DNA of 64,000 bases, taken from positions 16,135,566 through 16,199,565 of the forward strand of contig OX336340.1 in NCBI GenBank assembly GCA_946902875.1, written 5' to 3'. Positions 1 through 10,370 of the stretch are shown here, piece after piece (the first letter of the stretch is position 1; each line of letters begins with the position of its first letter). The translations under genes were made by a program, and so were the position numbers. The notes beneath the pieces were generated by a model. That model was not told the origin of the DNA, did no database searches, and saw nothing but the letters and a program-made list of their open reading frames with translations. The stretch is from Nematopogon swammerdamellus (taxonomy: Eukaryota > Arthropoda > Insecta > Lepidoptera > Adelidae).

Positions 1-538
1 CGTGTGGGGTCGGTACTTAAAAAGAATATCCCCACTGCATCTCTCCCCATGCATGTCGTAAAAGGCGACTAAGGGATAAGGACAAGATACCGTGCTAAAG
101 GGCGACAGGATCGCCACCTCTCACCTTGGCACGGTACTTCCACCAAGTCATGCAGCAGGTGGGTCTTCGTGCCTTACTTGCTGCTTGATCGATTGAATCT
201 TGTTCGAATACTTTGCGAAACGTGGTGGTTGGTGTTGTGCTGTAATTGACCTGAGTTCTTGCTACACAACACCGATTACTCTGCTTACCCCGATTGTCGG
301 GATTTAGCGTGTGTGATATGCAGACATCGGAATCCGCGGGGCACGAATACGACCTTGTTAGGGATTGACTACGGCGATCAATAAACAATCGACACTGTTA
401 TCGATACTCATATTTATTTGTTTATTGTATTTTATTCATGTCATATTTCAGACCTGAATACTTATATACCTACAGTACTTATATAAACATGTATACTTTA
501 TGTTAACGATTAAGTAAATATAATACATATTTATATAA
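1..538. repeat. Fragments of interspersed repeats at the left edge
   Basis: Bases 1-85 (GTCGTAAAAGGCGACTAAGG and flanks) recur at about 29120-29200. Bases 270-325 (GCTTACCCCGATTGTCGGGA) recur near 32840, 42310 (inverted) and 43140. A short stretch around 330-345 recurs inverted at about 1415-1437. No gene is seen. Confidence 0.6.
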
Positions 539-1030
539 GGTCTTTCAAAATTAGTTCATAGTACGCTAAGGGGGGGTTCTGTATCATATAGGGAGTAAAA
601 CCTATATAAAAATTTTTGGACCTTGGGCTTTTTTTAAGTAAAAAATTTTTTTATGTAGGTATTTAAATAAAAAAATTGGTGGTTGATTTTTATAACCTAA
701 TCGATTCAGTTTCATAACAGTAACAAAAAAGTCTTCATGACCATTATGATGTAACACGTGTAAGTTGGTAAAAAAATGTTTATTCTTTCTATTCCATACT
801 AATAAAACTAAAATTGTGGTTTTTCACACTTTCTGAAAGAAAGAGATATACGTGTTGGAAGACTTTTTTGTTCCTAGCACGAAACCGAAACGATTAAGAA
901 AATTTTTTTTTTACATTTAAGATTAAAAAAAAAATTTTTTGTGAAAAAAAAAATTCTTTGTTCTTCAAAAGTGATCTATTTCCGATACAGAACCCCCCTT
1001 TAGCTTACTATAAACAAATTTTGTAAGACC
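539..1030. mobile_element. MITE-like element with about 45-bp terminal inverted repeats, plus partial second copy to about 1250
   Basis: The left end GGTCTTTCAAAATTAG and inner GGGGGGTTCTGTATC are mirrored at the right end (GATACAGAACCCCCC and ACAAATTTTGTAAGACC). The interior is A/T homopolymer-rich and has no ORF. From about 1032 to 1250 the left half of the same element repeats directly. A related full copy is at 46662-47145. Confidence 0.75.
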
Positions 1031-1602
1031 TATTTTTTTGGACCTTGGCCTTTTTTTATGTTAAATATTTTTTTATGTGTTTAAATAAAAAAATAGGTGG
1101 TTGATTTTTATAGCCTAATCGATTCAGTTTCATAACAGTAACAAAAAAGTCTTCAATATCATTATGATGTAACACGTGTAAGTTGGTAAAAAAAAATCAA
1201 ATTCTTTCTATTCCATACTAATAAAACTAATATTGTGGTTTGAACAGATTTGTATTGTACCTACAAAGTAAATACAACATTTGTTTATTATATCTTATTT
1301 TCTATTGAATTACTCTTAGTTTTAATAATCGACATTATTTCATATTATTCTAAAATAACGATTGATTTTCGATATTTGTGGATACATTGTCCCATCACTA
1401 AACAACCTTGAATCATTCGTGCCCCGCGGATTCCGATGTATGGTGATATGTATGTATGTATATGTAAGTTCAATGTAATTCCCTATCGTTACCACGTTTG
1501 TACTAGTCAGTTTTATATAATTTCTTATGTTGGCACATATTATGTTGTAGGTACACCACGACAATAGACTGTAAGTGAAGTGCGCCTTTTGGTTGTTGAC
1601 AG

Positions 1603-1792
1603 GTCGCTGCGCATCTCGGGCGCGGGATACGAGGGCGGCGGCGGCGGCGCCTCCTCCGGCTCGTCGTCCGAGTGCGAGGAGTCGCACGCGCACCAGCCGC
1701 AAGACTTCCCCGTCGAGATCCTGCCCAACCTCTACCTCGGCAACTCGGCCAACAGCGAGGACTGCGACGCTCTCGCCAGGCACAACATCAAG
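1603..1792 (+). CDS. Mkp3: Mkp3 exon a: linker and start of phosphatase domain
   Basis: The acceptor TTGACAG precedes 1603 and the donor is AAG|GTTAGA. The exon begins with the last base of a split codon, then reads a Gly/Ser-rich linker followed by [18 protein letters not shown] and ends at NIK in phase 0. It is strongly GC-rich compared with the flanking introns. Confidence 0.88.
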
Positions 1793-4700
1793 GTTAGACA
1801 TCTCTTCCATGCTTGCTTTTGCATGTTTCAACTCTTAACTCCCTTCATTAGATAGATGAAAAGCCGAAAATGAAGAGAAAAAATACGTCCCGACCAGGAT
1901 TTGAATCTGGAACTCTTGTGCGGCTTGACCCGCCAGAGCGTTACCATTTCGCCATCGGGTCGATGACGTAATTTCGAACAGTTGCATCTTCTATAGTAAG
2001 TATGACACAATCTCCTGCGTTCAGGCCAATTCGCAAGTTCATTTTCGGCTTTGCATTTATCTAATGAAGAAATATAAATTGGGCAGGTTTTAAGTACTAA
2101 CATATAAAAATAAAATATTCCAACGTCTAATTAACTTTTTTTTATAGAAAGCGCGACAGTTCAACCTCCAATATCTAACCTACTATCTTCAGCCTGCAAC
2201 GTCCATCCTTCATACTCTTAACATCAATTTTCTGACTCGTCAATCTTCAAATCCCAACTACTCTGCCATACTGAAATTTATAAAATTCGTCTCCATTTTC
2301 CAACTTCTACCCTCCGTTCTCTGGCTCTTCCTTTAATTTCCAATCTTCGGCTTCAAATATCCATGATGCATCTCCAACCTCAATTTAGTAGCCTGCAACT
2401 TCCTTACGAGTACCCACTCATACTCAAACTTCTATCATCAGCTGTCCTCCAGTCCATCTCTCCTCCTAATTGCATTTCCATTCTCAATCCTCTATTCTCC
2501 TTTCCCAAACTGAAAGGAACTTGAATATGAATTAATAAAATATTTAGTACCACCTACCTGCCTTGGCGTAGGTAACATAGAGAGGTAAGTTGATTCATTA
2601 ATTTCATTCACCTCCTAAAACTGTATAAATATTAATGATAATAATCACATTACAATAAAAATAATGACACATGTTTTGTTTTACACAGTATGTCCTGAAC
2701 GTGACACCGGACCTGCCCAACACGTTCGAGGCGGAGGGCGGCGGCATCAGCTACCTGAAGATACCCATCGCCGACCACTGGAGCCAGAACCTCGCAGTTC
2801 ACTTCCCGCAGGCCATACGCTTCATAGGTATGCTTTGGTTGTTTATTGTTCGAGTGGAAGGGCGGCGGCATCAGCTACGTGAAGATTCCCATCGCCGACG
2901 ACTGGAACTAGAACTTCGGAGTTCACTTCCCGTAGGCCATACGCTTCTTAGGTATGTTTTGGTTGTTTATTGTTCGAGGCGGACGACGGCGGCATTAGAT
3001 ACCTGAAGATCCCCATCGCCGACCAATGGAACTAGAACCTCGGAGTTCGCTTCCCGCAGACCATACGCTTCATAGGTATGCTTTGGTTGTTTATCATTCG
3101 AGGCGGAGGGCGTCGGCATCAGGTACCTGAAGATCCCCATCGCCAACCAGTGGAGCTAGAACCTCGCAGTTCACTTCCCGCAGGCCATACACTTCATGGG
3201 TATGCTTTGGTTGTTTATTATTCGAGGCGGAGGGCGGCGGTGACAGATACCTGAAGATCCCCATCGCCGACCACTGGAACTAGAACTTCGGAGTTGACTT
3301 CCCGCAGGCCATACACTCATAGGTATGCTTTGGTTGTTTATTATTCGAGGCGGAGGGCGGCGGCATCAGATACCTGAAGATCCCCATCGCCGACCACTGG
3401 AACGAGAACTTCGGAGTTGACTTCCCGCAGGCCATACACTTCAAAGGTATGCTTTGGTTGTTTATTAATCGAGGCGGAGGGCGGCGGGATCAGATACCTG
3501 AAGATCCCCATCGCCGACCACTGGAACGAGAACTTCGTAGTTGACTTCCCGCAGGCCATACACTTCGTAGGTATGCTTTGGTTGTTTATTATTCGAGGCG
3601 GAGGGCGGCGGCATCAGGTACCTGAAGATCCCCATCGCCGACCACTGGAACGAGAACTTCGGAGTTGACTTCCCGCAGGCCATACACTTCGTAGGTATGC
3701 TTTGGTTGTTTATTATTCGAGGCGGAGGGCGGCGGCATCAAATAGATACCTGAAGACCTCCATCGCCGGCCACTGGAGCTAGAACCTCGCACGCAGTTCA
3801 CTTCCCGCAGGCCATAGGTATGCTTTGGTTGTTTATTCCACCAAGAAAATGCAACGTTATCTTGTTTTGGAGCAATAAAGTATTTTCTATCTATCTATTC
3901 ACGGCCGAGTTCACGGCACGTTTAAAAGAGAAGCACTTTCATGCACCTAGCTCACCATGGTGCTTTGAGCTGTCCGCTGGTGTATTATTTGGTGATTTAA
4001 CCAACAAAACCATATTCCATAACGCAACATGTTGACAATTTCATTGGCTCATATAGGTAGGTACATATTGGTTCTGCATGCATCCCATACACAATGGAAA
4101 TAACTCGTCGGAAATATCCGCGTTACACTTTGCTATCATCAGTAGTACATGCAGAGAATAGCATGTCGGCTTGCAGCAGACAGAAGATAGATAAACATGT
4201 AGGACAGGCAGAGATGATTATGTTTATATAAATTTTTTTGTAATTTCACCTTTGTTCCCATCTTTTCACTATCTCGATAAGTCTATGTCCCTTCCAGTTA
4301 TTTAATTTTCCAATACATCTTAAATGTTTTTGTAAGCTTTAGTAGAAGCAAAAATAGTAGAAATATGCTAAGCGTGATGTGGTCGGTGATTGCAGAAGAG
4401 GCGATGTCGGCCAAGTGCGGTGTGCTGGTGCACTGCGTGGCGGGCGTGTCGCGCTCGGTGACGGTGACGCTCGCCTACCTGATGCAGCGCCACCGGCTCA
4501 GTCTGCGCGACGCGTTCGAGCTGGTGCGCGCGCGCAAGACCGACGTCGCGCCCAACTTCCACTTCATGCGCCAGCTGCACTCGTTCGAGCGCGACCTCGG
4601 CCTCCACCAGCAGAGCGCGAGCTTGAGCAAGGTCGGGGGTCATTTGCTACAACTATAGCGTAAGCTTCTCTTCTTCTATTGGCTTGCTACGCCTCGCCCG

Positions 4701-6969
4701 CCTCACCTAGCCCTACCTCGCCCCAACGCTTGCCCCGTCTGTGTCGCGAGACTGAAACCTCCGCCGTTCTCACTATCCAGTATCTTTCGCATCACTCTCC
4801 GCATCTGATGGGGTGATCTCGTGTCTGAGCTAATTACTTTTCAAATGAATGAGAACCATGAGGACTTTAGAAAGAAATTGTCAATAATCCAAGCGCTTGA
4901 TGTTCTCTTCGAGCCCTACTTTTTTTTTATGTTATCCGGTATGGCTGAGTCGGAGGGGCCAAAGCGCATGCTCCGACCAGCCAATATCACCTCCGAGAAG
5001 GTAGGTGCCATACCGGAGACTTACCTTCACTTATATTTACGGGGGACCATATATTATGTACCTATGTCGCTTCTATTGTGTCTGTTTTGCTTGATCGTAT
5101 AGATAGACATCACAATTCTCAGGTGTTCAGGTCTCATTGTGAGTTAGTACAGTATTACTCATCATCGTAGATTACTAATATTGCACTAACATTCCATTCA
5201 ATTTTCACCTTTGTTTACGTAATGAAAAAAAAAGAGTGAAATCTAATATTATATCACTCATCGGGATCACCCGATTTTGTGGAGCAAATAAGACCTGGGT
5301 GGAGGGGCTGTCTCTGTAAAGCCCGGGGAGATGCAATGTTTTGTTTATTAACATCATGATATGTTTATAACATTGACGTTGTTCTGTGCCGTGTCAAAGT
5401 GTGTATATTGTATATTTAAATGTGATAGATAATGTAAAAGAACTCTGATGTTTCAGTCTCGTACGCAGGCGAAAGGTAATACAACTTAGTACGATACACT
5501 ATTAGGTTGTCTCGTGCACAGTGAACGCACCCGCTGAACCCTCTCACCTAGACACTCCTTGTGATCATCGAAAAAGAATAGCATAGATAGGGATGCAACG
5601 ACATTGTTGAAACTTCGATAATATTGATGTGCAAACATCTATGCTGGAACCCCGAGGGTTTTGGGGCTGGAGTAAATTGAGATTTCGTAATGCGATTTGA
5701 GAAGTTTTTTATTAGTATTTTATTCAATATTGTCAAGACTAGGTTATTGAACATAAATATTTTTTAGGTTTCGAAATAAATTGTCAATATTGATTGATGA
5801 AGGTCGATCAAAATATCAATATTAACAATTTTGCATCCCTAATCCTAGATTATTTTGTTACTAGTCTAGTCTGGTGAACCAATCAAAACACCTTCCGTGC
5901 ACCCCCTACATTTTACTCCCGTCACCATTCACCGATTCACGAAGCAGAATGCCATAAATGCTCCTTTACTGATTACTGCTTGCGCTGGTATACTTCTTGT
6001 AGCTGGTACATAATTTTATCAGAAATCCATAGAAAAGTCCTTACACATTTTTAGAATCCGTCTGTGCAAAAACCATGACACTTCTTAGTGCTAGTTAGTA
6101 CCTGATCTGATGACCACTATCAATCCTGACTACATGATCGGGGTACTCAGATGACTATTCTTAAATAGACAACTCCTTCAGCTTGCGTTCACCATGTTCC
6201 AACTAACCACACACCTGTGAACTGGAATAGTGGCTTGGGAGAGTCGTCTGGGTACCCTGACGTTTGTAGTTAGACCCGTAGGCCATTAAGAGCGTTCCGT
6301 GCAAAATGACAGGCGACGGTGCTGCCACTCAAGTAAATAATATATATCTCTTAAACAAAGCCATAACTGGAAAAAACAAGCCATGAAGCTGTAGTTGATT
6401 TTGATTATGATATTCTAAGATACTGAAAACAGTTTTATATTGCTCAGTTTATGCACAATCATAATAACGGATTTCGATGGCCACCGTAATCCGTTATTAT
6501 GTTTATGGATAATCAGAGCAATACAAAACTGTTTCCAGTATCTTAGAATATCATAATCAAAATCAACTACAACTTCATGGCTTGTTTTTTCCAGTTATGG
6601 CTTTGTTTATGAGATATATATTATTTACTTGAGTGGCAGCACCGTCGCCGGTCATTTTGCACGGAACGCTCTTAAGAGCTGACGGTACTTGATTGCCGCC
6701 ATCCATAGAGTATAGTGTTGTGTGCGCTAGTGCACTGAGTATGTGTTGCGTGGCTGAGACAGGTGCTGGAAGAGGTGGGCATGTGTCCGCTGTCGCTGTC
6801 GCCGCCGGACTCGGGCGTGGCGCGCGAGACGGGCCCGCGGGCGGAGGGGCGGCCGCACGCGCACGGCCGCGCGCCCTGCGGCTGCGCGCCGCCGCCCTCG
6901 CTGGGCGTCTCGCCAGACTCGGGCATCGAGTTCGACCGCTGGAGCGCCGCGCGCGACACGCCGCAATGA
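1603..6969 (+). CDS. Mkp3: MAP-kinase phosphatase Mkp3/DUSP6-like, C-terminal four exons (partial gene)
   Basis: The product is a cytoplasmic dual-specificity phosphatase expected to remove phosphate from Thr and Tyr of ERK-type MAP kinases. The join is 1603-1792, 2689-2827, 4396-4631 and 6763-6969, and the reading frame is kept across every junction with GT-AG introns. In order the exons give the domain entry ([15 protein letters not shown]), the general-acid loop ([10 protein letters not shown]), the P-loop signature [10 protein letters not shown] (HC-x5-R, with catalytic Cys), the helix [18 protein letters not shown], and a Gly/Pro-rich tail ending in [11 protein letters not shown] before TGA. 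Spacing and wording match DUSP6/7/9 and fly Mkp3 as I know them. The N-terminal rhodanese-like kinase-binding domain is not present and should lie left of the window. The gene is convergent with Keap1. Odd features: exon 2 has spawned a tandem array in the following intron, and exon 3 can read through its donor to a nearby stop. Confidence 0.9.
1843..2069. mobile_element. 227-bp terminal-inverted-repeat element carrying a tRNA-like sequence
   Basis: The left end CTTCATTAGATAGATG and AAGCCGAAAATG is matched in inverted form at the right end (CATTTTCGGCTTTGC, ATCTAATGAAG). The inverted repeats are about 30 bp with two mismatches. The centre holds a 75-nt tRNA-like sequence on the minus strand. 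The element lies in an Mkp3 intron, and no clear target duplication was seen. Confidence 0.65.
1887..1961 (-). tRNA. tRNA-like sequence, probably a pseudo-tRNA
   Basis: On the minus strand the 5' GACCCGA and 3' TCGGGAC can form an acceptor stem with one mismatch. An A-box-like TGGCGAAATGGT and a B-box-like GATTCAAATCC lie at tRNA spacing, with a T-arm CCAGA/CCTGG. The anticodon arm is irregular (a loop near GGGTCAA is one reading), so function as a tRNA is doubtful and its identity is not assigned. Confidence 0.45.
2689..2827 (+). CDS. Mkp3: Mkp3 exon b: general-acid loop
   Basis: The acceptor TTTTACACAG precedes TATGTCCTG. The exon reads [17 protein letters not shown] and [10 protein letters not shown], which contains the general acid Asp of the family, and ends one base into a codon at ATAG|GTATGC. 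Its last roughly 100 bp plus donor form the founding unit of the tandem array that follows directly. Confidence 0.9.
2725..3838 (+). repeat. Nine-unit, 124-bp tandem array derived from Mkp3 exon b and its donor site
   Basis: Units begin (TTCGAGGCGGAGGGCGG and variants) at 2725, 2849, 2973, 3097, 3221, 3344, 3468, 3592 and 3716, so the period is 124 bp with one unit of 123. Each unit holds about 100 bp of exon b, its GGTATG donor, and about 22 bp of intron (CTTTGGTTGTTTATT). The first unit is the functional exon. Several copies carry an in-frame TAG (GGAACTAGAAC), while the copies near 3345-3700 are free of that stop and read DHWNENF. The unit length is not a multiple of three, so the copies cannot be read as one continuous protein repeat. 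Confidence 0.95.
3842..4395 (+). other. Rest of Mkp3 intron: short LINE tail, otherwise featureless
   Basis: The tail GGAGCAATAAAGTATTTTC plus CTAT repeats at 3870-3900 is the end of the LINE/SINE family seen six or more other times in the window. The rest, to the acceptor at 4395, shows no recognisable element. Confidence 0.5.
4396..4631 (+). CDS. Mkp3: Mkp3 exon c: catalytic P-loop
   Basis: The acceptor GATTGCAG is followed by two bases that complete the split codon from exon b. The exon reads [18 protein letters not shown] and runs to SASLSK. The donor AAG|GTCGGG is weak. If it is not used, the frame continues VGGHLLQL and stops at 4656-4658, and a better donor-like GCGTAAGC lies just past that stop. 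Two different C termini are therefore possible. Confidence 0.88.
4921..5022 (-). mobile_element. Truncated tRNA-derived SINE (family A)
   Basis: This is the poly-A end and adjoining body of the family that is most complete at 30222-30627 (on the plus strand: poly-T, ATCCGGTATGGCTGAGTCGG, and ATCACCTCCGAGAAGGTAGG). It breaks off at GGAGACTTACC. It lies in the last Mkp3 intron. Confidence 0.8.
5023..5587 (+). other. Mkp3 intron sequence without recognised features
   Basis: The stretch is AT-rich with no sensible ORF, repeat or RNA motif that I can identify. Confidence 0.4.
5588..5841. mobile_element. hAT-type MITE, 254 bp
   Basis: The ends TAGGGATGCAA and TTGCATCCCTA are inverted repeats of hAT type. 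The flanking octamers are AGCATAGA (5580-5587) and ATCCTAGA (5842-5849), agreeing at 6 of 8 bases, as expected for an old 8-bp hAT target duplication. No transposase is present. Confidence 0.7.
6290..6671. mobile_element. 382-bp foldback MITE with TTAA target duplication
   Basis: Almost the whole element is one inverted repeat centred near 6480. The left arm starts GAGCGTTCCGTGCAAAATGA and the right arm ends with its complement. Both ends are flanked by TTAA (6286-6289 and 6672-6675), the target preferred by piggyBac-type transposases. The arms are about 180 bp with few differences, so a transcript would fold into a long hairpin. It sits in the last Mkp3 intron about 90 bp before the final exon. 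Confidence 0.9.
6763..6969 (+). CDS. Mkp3: Mkp3 exon d: C-terminal tail and stop
   Basis: The acceptor GCTGAGACAG precedes GTGCTGGAAGAG. The frame is open in phase 0 for 68 codons and ends with TGA at 6967-6969. The segment is very GC-rich and low in complexity, but it ends with [11 protein letters not shown], which I believe recurs at the C terminus of arthropod Mkp3 proteins. The polypyrimidine tract is poor, so joining it to exon c is an inference. Confidence 0.7.
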   Translation: MLEEVGMCPLSLSPPDSGVARETGPRAEGRPHAHGRAPCGCAPPPSLGVSPDSGIEFDRWSAARDTPQ

Positions 6970-8745
6970 CAGTTCTTCACGCCGGCCGCAACCGACCAGC
7001 CGCAGCCGACGCCCCAACACTCCACCCCCCACTCTCAGTGAGAAACGCCGCCTACCGTCACGATCGCACCCCAGCAAACGTCTGCACGAGCCGCTTCTAG
7101 ATGGCGCCACCGATCAGAAACTTTTCCAAAAGTTGAACGTTCACAGATTGCGCTAGTTATTTGTGCCGAACTTTCATTACGTCGATGTGCAAATGATCCC
7201 TATGACAAAGAATAGAAGCGACCCGTATACTTTTTCATCAACTAGAAGTATGCACTCCTAGTAGATAAGTGGGTGTTAAAAGATCATTCTATGGGTGTCC
7301 ACAATTAGTTATTGGCGCTTTCCCTGTCATCGGATGTCACAAATAGGTAATAAAATAAGTAACATTGTAGAAAATCTAGCCATCGTTTAGACAGGCTTGA
7401 AGGATATGCAAATAGTCTCCAAAATTGTCATCCAAAAAGTTCAGAAATAAATTGACTATTAATGCTTTGTAGATTAGGTACTGGTAATTAAAACACTTTT
7501 TGAACTTCACAATTTTGTATTGAGTCGGGCACTCGAAATCTTATTTCGATAGAATATTGCATAGGTAATGTAACATTATTCGTACGAGCTTAGGTTTTAA
7601 GCTTTCTACAACAACCATCATTGTAAAATTTCAGATAAAATCCGAATATAGTCTTAAGTGAAACTATTCTTCCAGAACTTTATTGTGCGTAGATTTCTCA
7701 AAACGGCGTACAACTTCACAAAATAATTAAAAATCAGCCCATAGTTAGGGTGATTTAGGAAAAGGTTATGTATTTGAGTTTTCAAGTTGGCCATGTTGTT
7801 GTAACAGAGCTATTGCTCCGTGTGAAGTGAATATAAAACACTAGTGGTAAGATTTATTGGAACGATGCCGTGCGGCACAGAGTTGATCCTAAATGTTTGT
7901 AAATGGTGCAAAAGAATGATTACATCGGAGTGAGCGAGAGGGAGAGGGAATTGCGCGGCGGGAGAACTAGTGAGTGCCTCGTTTGTCTAGCTTGTTTCTA
8001 ATATTTTGTAAGTCGAGTGAGCGACTGGACCTGCTGTCGATGGTTCTAGCTAGAGGATCACTAAACTGTTAAGATGTTACTGAGTATTTTGATATGCATT
8101 CCTGCGCCTCTTCCACTAAGGTTATGTTTCGTGTCTCCCTCTCGCTGTATCATTATCTTTCTCTCTCTCTCACACGGGTGCTGCTGCTATAGCATTTAGC
8201 TTATTTATTTTTATAATGAATTATTTACACATTATATTAGACAGACAATTTAATTAATATTATTTTGCTGTTGTACTTTTGTGCTCAGGATTATCTTTTT
8301 CTTAGAAGATAAATGAAACAGTTTCCGTTTTTTCGATAGTGGAAAATGAAATGTTGGACAAAATGTACAAGTTGTATTTGCAATATCAGCATAAATTAAG
8401 CAGTAGATACTGTTCTATTTGCAAAAGAAAGACTTGTTTAGTTGAGGATGCATCCTTGTTCTGGAGAGTTTGTACGTAGACACATGTTAGGTGTTAAATT
8501 ATTAAATTGACCAGTAATATGCATAGTTATTGTAACGTATTCCTCACAGCGTAGAGGAGTTCAAATAAAACAAATTTATATTTACGTTAGCTGTAGGATA
8601 ATGAAATAACTTAGCAAATGTAATATTTACATAACATTATATTTTATAATAAACAAATTTTGACTACTGTCTCTCAGACTAGCACTTTATTTTTGTAATA
8701 AACTACAAAACACATTCAATAAATGATTGGTAATGTACCTATATG
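6970..8745 (+). other. Probable Mkp3 3' UTR
   Basis: No coding potential follows the stop. The stretch is AT-rich and unique-looking, with several ATTTA-type motifs. AATAAA signals lie at 8648-8653 and 8718-8723, and either could set the polyadenylated end. Other AATAAA matches further right make the end uncertain. Confidence 0.45.
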
Positions 8746-10370
8746 TAATAGTTGATGTGTCATCTCTCTGGATAGAGGCAAGTGTGATAAAACCTATTTC
8801 AAATATGCATGTTCACACTCAAATTACTCAGAATGTATCTATTATTTTAAGTTCTAGTGGTTCTGTTAGAGCTTTTGTCTATGAAATGGCCGTAGACAAT
8901 AGAAAGCGGTGCCATATTTAATGAATGATGTATAGAGGTGTGGTACTGTGGTGCAGCAACCATCATTGTGACACAGTCCTAGTGTGCGTGCCGACGTGCT
9001 TCCAGAAACTAAACGTCACAACTTGCATCGTACTTTGTGTACGTTTGCTTTTTGACTGTTTCTTCGTTATATATTATGTTGTCATACTATTCATTGGCAT
9101 TTAAAATATATATATACACAAATATATATATTTAGTGAAAAATTTCATTATTGTCGAGTTTGTTGCTTTTGTTAAATTTAGTTTTATTGAATTAAAATAC
9201 ATTTAATTCAGAGGAAAATAATATTGTATGGAGAGCTTTAACTGTAAGTATGATAATGGGATATGAATGATATTGTTACATTGTAAATATGATTATATGT
9301 CTAGAGATAAAGTTTAAGTCACGTTAGAATCGACTCTTCCCACGCGCAGTAGTGAAGGTACTTTGTAGCTTTTTAAATAATAAACCCACAGAGGTCAGTT
9401 TCCAATACAAGTTCAAAGTTAGAATGTAAGATTTATGTTCCAGTCATTTGTGAATGGTAAATGAAATATATTTTCTCAAAGACAAGTTCAGTATAATGTT
9501 AACCTAAATTTTAATATTATAATTTTTGTAACAGGTTAAGAATGGATAATGGAACGAATGTATTGTTTGTATAGTCACGTTCTATGGCCATTCAATATTT
9601 AAGATCTTCCAAATAATTGATTAAATTATGTACCTACCTTATTTTTGTTTGTGTTGCACCGAACACTAGTAAAATGTTGGTGCACCCAATTAATGCACTC
9701 GATCTAGTAATCATTCTATATTTGTATTTAGACATAGGTTAAAGTAAGTGATAGATACTTCTATGTATTGTGTAAAGTAACATACCGAGATATAAATATG
9801 TTGATTGATAATGTTTTAGCAAACATTTTGTTGCTTCCCATAAAATATCTAAACGCCGCCAGGCAAATAATATTAACCTGAAAATAAATAAGTTCCGTTA
9901 CACAAATTATAAGGTGTTTTATTTTATCTTCATAAAATCTCATACACACTTGGGTGCAACAAATTTGAAATGTTGAAAAATTAAAGAATGAATGTTTTAG
10001 TCTTTAATTTTAAAAAGAGTTGATGTAGGTATATTATAATATGTATATTTTTTATTGTATATATGTAATTATGTATATGTAAGGATTTATATTGATTGTA
10101 TATATCTTTGTACAATTTGTATATGTGTGTATTTATATTTCATACAACTGTTCCCGGTTTAGTACTGCATTGTCCGCCCCTACGTCTGTTCCACATCCCA
10201 AAGGTTAGTTCGTAAAGAATGCCGCAAGGCATTAAACTCGCCTTTTGTAACCTTTTTATACGGTGTACAATAAAGTATATTTTCATTTCATTTTATCGAT
10301 TTATTTTCTTTCATGAATAAACGGGTGAACAAAAAAAAAAACAAAAAAAACCACAACATTTATATAAACG
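8746..10370. other. Spacer between the convergent Mkp3 and Keap1 genes
   Basis: AT-rich sequence with TATA and GTAT dinucleotide-rich patches (9100-9130, 10030-10140). No ORF with gene-like composition was found. Extra AATAAA motifs might serve longer Mkp3 transcripts. Confidence 0.4.
10140..10305 (+). mobile_element. LINE 3'-tail fragment
   Basis: It contains CCCAAAGGTTAGTTCGTAAA, ACTCGCCTTTTG and TACAATAAAGTATATTTTC followed by a CATTT-rich tail. This is the pattern shared with the copies at 17740, 23420, 28770 and 44926. Confidence 0.65.

Noticed and set aside
2671..3006. 111-codon frame running from Mkp3 exon b into the tandem array
   Set aside because: Only the part to 2827 is exon. 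The rest is intron read-through over the repeat in changing frames.
4368..4643. 91-codon minus-strand frame opposite Mkp3 exon c
   Set aside because: A shadow of the GC-rich coding exon; the phosphatase signature is on the plus strand.
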